Source: Sulfotelmatobacter sp963788225 (GTDB taxonomy: Bacteria > Acidobacteriota > Terriglobia > Terriglobales > Acidobacteriaceae). From it: DNA of 64,000 nt. Below the pieces are notes generated by a model. The model was not told the origin of the DNA. It searched no databases and saw only the letters and a list, made by a program, of their open reading frames with translations. Shown here in pieces: positions 1-7,401 of the stretch (position 1 is the first letter of the stretch; each line of letters starts with the position of its first letter). The DNA lies in NCBI GenBank assembly GCA_963788225.1, contig CAWBGI010000003.1:1005536-1069535 (forward strand), read 5' to 3'. The translations under genes and the position numbers were made by a program.

Positions 1-1
1 T

Positions 2-124
2 ATCTTCGATGAGTACTCGACTTACCAGGAGTTAGCTGCTCATGGCGTGATTCTCATTGCGAAGGTGAACTATCGGAGTGATAGGATCAGGTTCGCGCCG
101 GCCACGAAAGGAGATGTGCGATGA
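2..124 (+). CDS. C-terminal end of an unknown protein (partial)
   Basis: An open frame enters from the left edge and reads 40 codons, ending ...TKGDVR and a TGA at 122-124. The stop overlaps the ATG of the next gene (ATGA at 121-124), the usual sign of translational coupling, so the two genes are probably in one operon. The visible tail, beginning IFDEYSTYQELAAHG, matches no family I recognise. I infer a real gene only from the open frame and the overlap. Confidence 0.5.
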   Translation: MFDEYSTYQELAAHGVILIAKVNYRSDRIRFAPATKGDVR

Positions 125-717
125 ACTCAAATTCAGTCAGGACAACGTTTGCGACCATAGCTGTGATGATCGTTGCGGTTTGCGTGTTTCAAACTCGATC
201 AGCACAATCCAGTTCCGCAAGCACGTCCGAGGCCGCTCCAAAACCACTCTTGCTGGAGAAAAACGAGGGTGAGCGGCGGATTTGGCGAGAACCTCCTCCT
301 GGGGATTTCATGTTGAAGGTCAGCCCAAAAAACAACGGTTCTCAGCACCTGGTTATGGGAACCGAGGACATGGTTCCCGGGGACGAATTTCCAACGCACA
401 AGCACCTCGGGCAGGACGAACTTCTGTATATCGAAAAAGGAACCGTTCACGTTCATCTGGGAGACCTGGAACGCGATCTGCACGCGGGAGGAACGGTGTT
501 CATTCCGGCGCGTACCTTGGTAAGTGTAAAGAATGCGGGGACCGAGACCGTCAGCGTCGTGTTCGTATTTTCAGCCCCAGGATTTGAAAACTACATGCGG
601 TGCGACTCTGTGTTGCCAAACGAGAAAGTGATACCTCTCTCCCTAGAAGAACAGAGAAGGTGCGCTCGCGAAGGGCATGTCATCTACAAAGACCTAGAAG
701 AGAACCCCAAAAAGTGA
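121..717 (+). CDS. secreted cupin-domain protein
   Basis: This 198-residue protein has a hydrophobic N-terminal signal segment (about residues 8-27, ending near Q-T-R-S-A-Q), so it is probably exported. The body is a single small cupin barrel. Motif 1 is seen as THKHLGQDELLYIEKG (His-x-His, Glu, Gly), which would bind a metal ion. Motif 2, GGTVFIPARTLVSVKNAG, keeps the glycine and proline but lacks the usual metal-binding histidine, having Val/Ser there. It may therefore bind metal with three ligands or be non-catalytic. The start ATG overlaps the stop of the preceding partial gene, and GAAAGGAG lies upstream at 106-113. No substrate can be assigned. Confidence 0.85.
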   Translation: MNSNSVRTTFATIAVMIVAVCVFQTRSAQSSSASTSEAAPKPLLLEKNEGERRIWREPPPGDFMLKVSPKNNGSQHLVMGTEDMVPGDEFPTHKHLGQDELLYIEKGTVHVHLGDLERDLHAGGTVFIPARTLVSVKNAGTETVSVVFVFSAPGFENYMRCDSVLPNEKVIPLSLEEQRRCAREGHVIYKDLEENPKK

Positions 718-868
718 AGGTAAAGCCGGGGGCTCGAAGGCTGGGCCCGGGCTGAATGGTTGCTCGTTTAATGGACATGCAGATTTCTGGACATTCTCCC
801 AAAGGACGAAAAGCCTGTGGAACGGCGAATCGCCGGGCCGCGGCTGCGGGTAACGACGCATCTTTCGC

Positions 869-884
869 TGTGACCGCGATCACA
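869..884. promoter_or_regulatory. CRP/FNR-family operator candidate
   Basis: TGTGACCGCGATCACA is a perfect match to the CRP half-site pair TGTGA-N6-TCACA. It lies in a gap of about 420 bases that holds no convincing gene, 261 bases before the lactate permease start. A CRP-like regulator of lactate genes is plausible, but the transcription start has not been mapped. Confidence 0.55.
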
Positions 885-1000
885 TGCAGCGGTGAGCTAG
901 GTCGCATCGGGAAATGCGAGGATGAATGGAGAATGCTTCATCCCGTTTCCGGGACGATGGCAGTCGCTATTCCGATTCAAGCGGCGGGTGGCCGCAGCTG

Positions 1001-1009
1001 TGATAGAAT
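1001..1009 (+). promoter_or_regulatory. possible extended -10 of the lactate operon
   Basis: TGATAGAAT fits an extended -10 (TGn followed by TAGAAT). No good -35 is seen, as expected for extended -10 or activator-dependent promoters. It lies about 120 bases downstream of the CRP-type palindrome, too far for classical class I or II activation, so the assignment is tentative. The rest of 718-1144 shows no gene. Confidence 0.3.
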
Positions 1010-1144
1010 CCGGCCCGCAAATGCTGGTCAGGTAGAATTCCGCTTCAGCCATACAGTTTCCGCCGGCCCTTCGATGTGGGAGAGGCCAGCTAGTGCGATT
1101 TCATTGGTGCGCCGCTGTTTTCGGTAAGTACAAATGAGGTGCTT

Positions 1145-2980
1145 ATGACCGTCGCAGCTAATCCTTCTTCCGCTCCATCTCCGGCCGCGAAGCCGGAAGC
1201 CGGAGGCCCGATTCCTGCCATCCTGATGGCCTTGGTTCTGGTCGCACTGATCGTGCTGGCCTGGACCGGCGCGTCGCCCTCAACGCCTTGGTCGCAGGGC
1301 TACGATCCGGTGGGGAACTGGTTGGTCTCCACAATTCTCGCCGCTCTCCCTGTAGTCGTGCTCCTGGGGACACTCGCGTTCTTCCACATGAAAGCGCACT
1401 ACTCCGCCACGCTGGGCCTGGTGACGGCGTGGCTGATTGCCGTCGGCATATTCCACATGCCGGTGAAGATGGCGAGCATCACTGCCATTTACGGCGCCTG
1501 CTACGGGCTGTTTCCCATCGGCTGGATCATCCTGAATGTCATCTTTCTGTATCGCATGACGTGTGAGACCGGCCGTTTCAAGGTCATGCAGCAGAGCATG
1601 ACGGGGATCACGCAGGATACGCGCCTGCAACTGCTGCTGATCGCGTTTTCCTTTGGCGCATTTTTTGAGGGTGCATCCGGGTTCGGAACGCCGGTTGCGG
1701 TGACCGCGGCGCTTCTGATCGGCCTGGGCTTCAAGCCGCTGCAGGCCTCGGGCTTGTCGCTGATTGCGAACACCGCTCCCGTGGCCTATGGCGCGCTGGG
1801 CACTCCCATCATTGCGCTGGCTGCGGTCACCGGTTTTTCTGAGGTCACGCTGGGCGCGCAGGTTGGGCGCATTCTGCCGTTTTTCTCGGTACTGGTGCCG
1901 TTCTGGCTGGTATGGGCCTACGCCGGGTACAAGGGAATGAAGGAAATCTGGCCGGCGATTGCAGTGGCCGGAGTTACGTTCGCGGTTCCGCAATTTTTGA
2001 TTTCGAACCTGCACGGGCCGTGGCTGACCGACATTGGCGCGGCCATCATCTCGATGGTGTGCCTGATCCTGTTCCTCAAGGTATGGCATCCCAAAACGAT
2101 TTGGGGACACGAGGGACACCAGGAAGGCGAACAGCGCGCCGCTCGCGGCCAGCACGGTTACAGCCGCGGCGAGGTGGCGCGCGCGTGGTTGCCATGGCTG
2201 GTGCTCAGTGTGTGCGTTTTCTGCTGGGGCACGATGACCGGTAAGAAGATCATGAACACTCCGGAAAAGGTGTTCCCGTCCATGAGCCACTGGTCGCCGC
2301 CCCCGAGCAAGATCACGAATCCACAGTTTCCGGTGACGGGCCTCAACAAGCTGTCGCAACGGATGCCGCCGGTTGTGGTGAAGCCTACTCCCGAGGCGGC
2401 AGTGTTCGGCCTGAACTGGGTTTCGGCGACGGGATCGGGGATTTTGTTTGCGGCGATCATCTCGGGCTTCATCATGGGCCTCTCGCTGCCCAAGATTATT
2501 GCCATGTGGTGGCAAACCATATGGCACATCCGGTTCTCGTTGATGACGATCGCGGCCATGCTGTCGATTGGCATCATGACTCGCTATTCAGGCGTGGACG
2601 CCACCATGGGCCTGGCGTTTGCGCGAACGGGACATCTGTATCCGTTCTTCGGCACCTTGCTGGGCTGGCTGGGTGTGGCGCTGACCGGTTCGGATACTTC
2701 GTCGAACGTGCTGTTCGGCAGCCTGCAGAAGATCTCGGCGCAGCAGATCGGGATTTCTCCTGTCCTCATGAGCGCAGCGAACAGTGCGGGAGGAGTCATG
2801 GGCAAGATGATCGACGCGCAGAGCATCGTGGTGGCCAGCACCGCTACCGAGTGGTATGGGCACGAAGGCGATATTTTGCGTTACGTGTTCTTCCACAGCA
2901 TTGCACTCGCGGCTTTGGTGGGAATCCTGGTGACCTTGCAGGCGTATGTGTTTCCGTTCACTCGACTGGTCGTGCGGTAA
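1145..2980 (+). CDS. lctP: L-lactate permease (LctP/LldP family)
   Basis: This is an integral membrane transporter that brings lactate, and probably glycolate, into the cell with protons. The roughly 611-residue length fits the family, and about a dozen hydrophobic segments alternate with short loops. Conserved stretches include GAFFEGASGFGTPVA and a C-terminal LTGSDTSSNVLFG. I chose ATG 1145 because GAGGT at 1136-1140 sits 4 bases before it; GTG 1139 would add two residues. A loop of about 60 residues around residues 375-435 is rich in Pro and Lys. lutA follows after 35 bases, so uptake and oxidation are encoded together. Confidence 0.93.
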   Translation: MTVAANPSSAPSPAAKPEAGGPIPAILMALVLVALIVLAWTGASPSTPWSQGYDPVGNWLVSTILAALPVVVLLGTLAFFHMKAHYSATLGLVTAWLIAVGIFHMPVKMASITAIYGACYGLFPIGWIILNVIFLYRMTCETGRFKVMQQSMTGITQDTRLQLLLIAFSFGAFFEGASGFGTPVAVTAALLIGLGFKPLQASGLSLIANTAPVAYGALGTPIIALAAVTGFSEVTLGAQVGRILPFFSVLVPFWLVWAYAGYKGMKEIWPAIAVAGVTFAVPQFLISNLHGPWLTDIGAAIISMVCLILFLKVWHPKTIWGHEGHQEGEQRAARGQHGYSRGEVARAWLPWLVLSVCVFCWGTMTGKKIMNTPEKVFPSMSHWSPPPSKITNPQFPVTGLNKLSQRMPPVVVKPTPEAAVFGLNWVSATGSGILFAAIISGFIMGLSLPKIIAMWWQTIWHIRFSLMTIAAMLSIGIMTRYSGVDATMGLAFARTGHLYPFFGTLLGWLGVALTGSDTSSNVLFGSLQKISAQQIGISPVLMSAANSAGGVMGKMIDAQSIVVASTATEWYGHEGDILRYVFFHSIALAALVGILVTLQAYVFPFTRLVVR

Positions 2981-3015
2981 GCGCGAAGGCGGAGCGGATT
3001 TGAGAGGGTTGACTA

Positions 3016-3759
3016 GTGTCACGCAAAGTATCGCTGTTCGTGCCTTGCTTCGTGGATCAACTGCTGCCTGAGGTGGCGGTGGACACGGTGAAGGTGCTGC
3101 GCCGGATTGGCTACGCGGTCGAGTTCCCAGAAGATCAGACTTGTTGCGGGCAGCCTGCTTTCAACACCGGGTACTGGAACGAAGCGCGGCCATGCGCGGA
3201 ACATTTCGTTCGCGTTTTCAGGGATGCTGAGGTGGTGGTGTGTCCCTCTGGTTCTTGCGCGACGATGGTGCGCAACTTTTATCCAGAGTTGCTGGCTAAG
3301 AGTTCGTTGCGCGATGACGCCACCGCCCTCGCCAGCCGCACGTTTGAGTTTTCGGAATTTCTGGTGAAGGTTGCCGCGGTTACCGACGTGGGCGCCAGTT
3401 TCCCGCACAGCGTTACCTATCATGCTTCCTGCCATGGGCTGCGCGAGCTTCACTTGCGCGAGGAACCTCTGCAACTTCTGCGCGCGGTTGACGGGTTGAA
3501 GCTGGTTGAAATGATGCGTTTCGAGCAATGCTGCGGTTTTGGTGGAACTTTTGCCGCCAAGTTTTCCGATATCTCCGCCGCCATGGGGAATTCCAAGGCG
3601 GAGAATATTGCCGCGACCAGCGCCGAGTTTGTGACCGCGATCGATCCCAGTTGTTTGCTGCATGTGCAGGGAATCCTCGGAAAGCGTCAGGCGCAGACGC
3701 GCACCATTCACCTTGCCAGCATTCTTGCTCAACCGAACCAGGGACAGGAGCGGCCGTGA
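3016..3759 (+). CDS. lutA: lactate utilization protein LutA
   Basis: LutA is one subunit of the LutABC iron-sulfur complex that oxidises L-lactate to pyruvate in the cytoplasm. The 247 residues match the family length of about 240. Two cysteine-rich CCG domains are visible: TCCGQPAFNTGY near residues 41-52 and QCCGFGGTFAAKFS near residue 172. Both are typical of heterodisulfide-reductase-like subunits. The start is GTG 3016. The stop TGA at 3757-3759 overlaps the GTG start of lutB, which implies coupled translation. Confidence 0.93.
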   Translation: MSRKVSLFVPCFVDQLLPEVAVDTVKVLRRIGYAVEFPEDQTCCGQPAFNTGYWNEARPCAEHFVRVFRDAEVVVCPSGSCATMVRNFYPELLAKSSLRDDATALASRTFEFSEFLVKVAAVTDVGASFPHSVTYHASCHGLRELHLREEPLQLLRAVDGLKLVEMMRFEQCCGFGGTFAAKFSDISAAMGNSKAENIAATSAEFVTAIDPSCLLHVQGILGKRQAQTRTIHLASILAQPNQGQERP

Positions 3760-5174
3760 GCGCGACCGCGGCACAACAATTCCTTCGGGACGCCGCCGTG
3801 AAATCTGCGGACATGGCGCACCGCGAAATTATTCGGCGCGGCATGGAGAGCTATGACGCGGCGCATCTTAAAGGGCGGGCGCGAATCAACGACTGGGAAG
3901 CGGCTCGCGAAAGGTGCCAGGAGATCAAGCGGGACGCCATCAATCACCTTGATCGCTATCTGCTTCAGTTCGAAGAACAGGTGAAGGCGCGCGGTGGACA
4001 TGTTTTCTGGGCCGCCAACTCGGAAGAGGCCTGCACGTATGTGAGGAATCTCGCCGTCGAGCGCGGTGTGCGAACTGTCGTGAAATCGAAATCGATGGTG
4101 ACCGAAGAAATCCACCTGGGCCCGGCATTGGAGAAGGCGGGCATCAAAGTTTGGGAAACGGATTTTGGCGAGTTCATTGTGCAGTTGCGGGAAGAGGGTC
4201 CGTACCACATTGTTACGCCCTGTATGCATTTGAAGCGCGACCAGATCGCGACTTTGTTTCGCGAAAAGTTGGACCCAGGAGTGAACAGCGACGATCCCGC
4301 ATATTTGATGACCGTGGCGCGCCGCATACTGCGCCAGGCTTTTTTTGAGGCCGAGATGGGCATTTCGGGTGCGAACTTTCTGGTGGCCGACGCGGGCGCG
4401 ATTGCGATTTCAACCAACGAAGGCAATGGGCGTTTGTGCACCAGCATTCCGCGCATTCATGTTGTCGTCACTGGAATTGAAAAAGTCATTCCGCGGCTTG
4501 AGGATCTGGCGGTGTTGTGGCCGGTGCTGGCCACTTCCGGCACGGGGCAGGGGATTACGACCTACGGCACGCTGATTGGTGGTCCGCGGCGGCCGGACGA
4601 AGTGGACGGGCCGGAAGAATTTCACGTGGTACTGGTGGACAACGGACGGAGCCAGTTGCTGGCCGATGCCGAACAGCGCGAGGTGCTGCACTGCATTCGC
4701 TGCGGCGCGTGCCTTAATATTTGTCCGGTCTTCCGCCACGTGGGCGGCCACACTTATGGCACGACTTATCCCGGTCCGATCGGCAGCGTGCTTACGCCAC
4801 ATCTGAATGGGATCAAGGAGTTCAAACATCTTTCGTATGCGTCGTCGCTGTGCGGGGCTTGCAGCAGCGTTTGTCCGGTGAAAATCGATCTGCATCATCA
4901 CCTGCTGCAAAACCGCCGCAACGCTACCGAGGCGGGAGCAACCAGGACGAGCGAGCGGATCATGTTCCGGGCCTGGAGCCGCGCCATGCTGCATCCACGG
5001 ATTTACGCGCTGGGTGGGTGGGCTGTACGCAAGGCTCTTCGGATTGCCTACGGCTTGGGACTGGCAGGTTCGGCTCTGGACCCGATGCGGGTTTGGAACC
5101 GGCATCGCACGCCGGTTACGCTGCCTTCGAAATCCTTTCGCGCACAGTGGAGAAAAGGCCTTGGCACAAACTAG
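3756..5174 (+). CDS. lutB: lactate utilization iron-sulfur protein LutB
   Basis: LutB carries the electron-transfer iron-sulfur clusters of the LutABC lactate oxidation system. Its length of 472 residues is close to known LutB proteins (about 475). The N-terminal two thirds is the LUD domain (KSKSMVTEEIHLGPALE). Two [4Fe-4S] motifs follow: CIRCGACLNICPVF near residue 313 and CGACSSVCPVKID near residue 366. The frame stays open well upstream, but the GTG at 3756-3758 overlapping the lutA stop (GTGA) is the natural start and gives the family N-terminus. It overlaps lutC by 14 bases. Confidence 0.93.
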   Translation: MSATAAQQFLRDAAVKSADMAHREIIRRGMESYDAAHLKGRARINDWEAARERCQEIKRDAINHLDRYLLQFEEQVKARGGHVFWAANSEEACTYVRNLAVERGVRTVVKSKSMVTEEIHLGPALEKAGIKVWETDFGEFIVQLREEGPYHIVTPCMHLKRDQIATLFREKLDPGVNSDDPAYLMTVARRILRQAFFEAEMGISGANFLVADAGAIAISTNEGNGRLCTSIPRIHVVVTGIEKVIPRLEDLAVLWPVLATSGTGQGITTYGTLIGGPRRPDEVDGPEEFHVVLVDNGRSQLLADAEQREVLHCIRCGACLNICPVFRHVGGHTYGTTYPGPIGSVLTPHLNGIKEFKHLSYASSLCGACSSVCPVKIDLHHHLLQNRRNATEAGATRTSERIMFRAWSRAMLHPRIYALGGWAVRKALRIAYGLGLAGSALDPMRVWNRHRTPVTLPSKSFRAQWRKGLGTN

Positions 5175-5841
5175 CGCACAAACTGAAAACCCAAGCCGCG
5201 AGCGGATTCTGGAACGGATTCGCCGGGGATTGCGCACCGTTGTCGCCGGGCCTGCTGCGGTGAAATCTGAGCGGGCAATCTTGGCTCCCGTCATTTTTGC
5301 GCCAATCGCGGATCCTCTTCAGAGATTTCAGCAGGAGTGCGTTGCCAACCTGATGGAATGCGTGCTCACCGCTGATTCTGCGGCGAGCGCGCAAGAGCTC
5401 GCGCAGGTTCTCCAGTCGCTGCCCGAAGGAGAAACGTTCGTGCAAGACCATCCCTCGCTGCGCCAGCTTATCGAACTGGCTGCACCGGGGCGGGCGATCC
5501 GCTGGTCCAGTCAAGGCGCGCCAGGCGAAGCGTCGCAGGCTACGGTCACGCTCGCGGATGCCCTCATTGCACAAACCGGATCGATTCTGGTGACCGCCGC
5601 ATGCGGCGGACGCGGCGCCTCGGTGATCGCGCCTTGTCACATCGTATACGCCACTGTGTCACAACTCGTCCCCGATCTAGCCACAGCCCTGAGCCGTCTC
5701 GCTCAAGAAAGAAAACTCGACAGCAACTCGTTCGCCTGCGTTATCAGCGGCTCCAGCCGGACGGCTGACATTGAGAAGATTTTGGTGCAGGGCGCGCATG
5801 GGCCGCGGCGATTAGTCGTCATCGTAGAGAGCAGAAGCTAG
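5161..5841 (+). CDS. lutC: lactate utilization protein LutC
   Basis: LutC is the third, LUD-domain subunit of the lactate oxidation system. It has 226 residues from TTG 5161. This start is preferred because AAAAGG lies just upstream and the protein then begins with the family-like helix ERILERIRRGL. The end GSSRTADIEKILVQGAHGP is the hallmark LUD/LutC C-terminus. The frame is open further upstream, but that part overlaps lutB without family similarity. LutC ends the operon. The 336 bases to the next gene (5842-6177) show no gene or clear terminator. Confidence 0.9.
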   Translation: MAQTSAQTENPSRERILERIRRGLRTVVAGPAAVKSERAILAPVIFAPIADPLQRFQQECVANLMECVLTADSAASAQELAQVLQSLPEGETFVQDHPSLRQLIELAAPGRAIRWSSQGAPGEASQATVTLADALIAQTGSILVTAACGGRGASVIAPCHIVYATVSQLVPDLATALSRLAQERKLDSNSFACVISGSSRTADIEKILVQGAHGPRRLVVIVESRS

Positions 5842-6177
5842 CGCGCAGGAAAACAAATCGATAAAACCAACTCCAGGAGCCTTAACGCTGTGCTGGAAGC
5901 ATTGCTCCACCCATAACCGCGGCTGTGCTGCTCGAGGAATATTCTCCTATTGTTCGCCAGCGTTGGTTTGTTGGGCCAAAGCAGTTGCTCCCAGCTACAG
6001 GGTTTATTGGAGTCTGCAAACGCCTGCGGGGCAAGGCTTTCGGTTCTTTGCAAAAGTTGCGCGCAAAAATAAACCTCCCGCACTCCAAGGTGCATCTCAG
6101 GTGAGCGCTATTCTTCGTGGATTTAGGAGCACCCTCGTGACCTGTGGTGCCGGGCGGGGGCGCGATATACACGGACG

Positions 6178-7266
6178 ATGCGCTTCGATGCCAAATGCGC
6201 CCTGTTGTTGCTTCTGTGTGTTAGCGGCATTCCGGCAGCATCGGCACAACAGAGGCATAAGGGACCGGATGGGCCTTACCGGGCCACCCGCGACGTTCAA
6301 GACCAAGGGCTGACTCTGGATGATGGGTTGGCGATTCTCAACGCCGCGCTCGATTCCCGTCATCACAAGGGATTCTCTTCCGATTGCTCTCATTTCGTGC
6401 ACGGCCTGTATCAGCGAGCGGGGTTCCCCTACGAATACGCGTCCTCGTTGGATTTATACGAGGGCATCGACGAGTTTCGGCGAGTGGTAAATCCTCAGGC
6501 CGGCGACTTGGCCGTCTGGCGCGGACATGCTGGGATCGTAGTCAATCCAGGACAACACTCTTTTTTCAGTTTGCTGCGTTCGGGCCCGGGAGTCGATTCG
6601 TACGATTCGCGATATTGGAAGAGGCGGGGACATCCTCGTTTTTTTCGTTATGTGAAAAGAGCACCAGGTGACGCGCTGTCTGGTTCGCTACAAACAGCGA
6701 GCTTGAGTCCTGCCGTTGCGGAGCCTGTATCGGATGATTCAGAAGAACCCTTGGGCGAATCCCGAACCTCCTGGCTCGCGACCAATAGTAGAGTTGTGAG
6801 CCCAGGTATGTCCCGCGTTCCGGTGGTGCATTCCATTCATCCCCAGCCGGATCAGGTCAGCGCAGCCTTCCTGCAAGCGTGTAGGGAATCAGAAGAGAAC
6901 CTGCGCGGGCGGGACCTATTCAGGTCGGCTCAGCCGGTGATTGTGTTCGACCACTTCACGGTGAACAAGGTGCACATCACTGGCAACGAGGGCTGGGCCG
7001 AAGTTCAAATCGATGAAGTGTATTTTCTGGTGGACGGTAAGGCGGAGGCGCGCAAGGGGCTGGAGCGGCAACGCTGGCCTCTGACCCGCCGCGACAAAAC
7101 CAGCTGGGAGTTGACGGCTCCGCAGGGCGCGATCTACGTGCCTCAGCACATCGCGGTGCGCGTTCTGTCCCACCAACTGGCGCAACTCACCGAGGAACAT
7201 CCCGAGGCCCGGCCGCAGCAGAAAGCTGAGTTGGCGCGAGTTCTGGATTCGCTGCTGCGGGAATAG
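6178..7266 (+). CDS. secreted NlpC/P60-like cysteine peptidase with C-terminal extension
   Basis: This 362-residue protein starts with a signal peptide (LLLLLCVSGIPAASAQ). Residues 45-165 look like an NlpC/P60 (CHAP-like) fold: catalytic Cys70 in SDCSHFVHGLY, then GDLAVWRGHAGIVV with His117. Such enzymes cut peptide bonds in peptidoglycan. The last 180 residues are a separate domain I do not recognise, with alternating beta-strand-like segments (VHITGNEGWAEVQIDEVYF). A TATAC hexamer lies 7-12 bases upstream of the ATG, so the mRNA may be nearly leaderless. The peptidase function is inferred from motifs only. Confidence 0.8.
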   Translation: MRFDAKCALLLLLCVSGIPAASAQQRHKGPDGPYRATRDVQDQGLTLDDGLAILNAALDSRHHKGFSSDCSHFVHGLYQRAGFPYEYASSLDLYEGIDEFRRVVNPQAGDLAVWRGHAGIVVNPGQHSFFSLLRSGPGVDSYDSRYWKRRGHPRFFRYVKRAPGDALSGSLQTASLSPAVAEPVSDDSEEPLGESRTSWLATNSRVVSPGMSRVPVVHSIHPQPDQVSAAFLQACRESEENLRGRDLFRSAQPVIVFDHFTVNKVHITGNEGWAEVQIDEVYFLVDGKAEARKGLERQRWPLTRRDKTSWELTAPQGAIYVPQHIAVRVLSHQLAQLTEEHPEARPQQKAELARVLDSLLRE

Positions 7267-7384
7267 CCGCGTTTTCGAATTAAGCAAGTCGGCTTTTCTT
7301 CGTTCCTCTCCGCGCCGCGGCAAGCCTCGCAATGGCATTCTCGGCGGCCGCGCCGCCATCTCAGGAACAAGCAGACTCCCGGCG

Positions 7385-7390
7385 TATAAT
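7385..7390 (+). promoter_or_regulatory. -10 hexamer close to the kinase start
   Basis: TATAAT ends 11 bases before the ATG at 7402, so transcription would begin about 4-5 bases before the start codon. No Shine-Dalgarno sequence is visible, consistent with a leaderless or near-leaderless mRNA. No clear -35 is seen. Confidence 0.5.
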
Positions 7391-7401
7391 CGCCCTCGTC
7401 T

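Noticed and set aside
756..1127. Open frame of 123 codons upstream of lctP
   Set aside because: Composition is unlike its neighbours, no family pattern is visible, and it covers the CRP-type site and promoter region.
1280..2527. Long minus-strand frame of 415 codons within lctP
   Set aside because: It is an antisense shadow of a GC-rich gene, rich in Arg, His and Gln, with no domain pattern.
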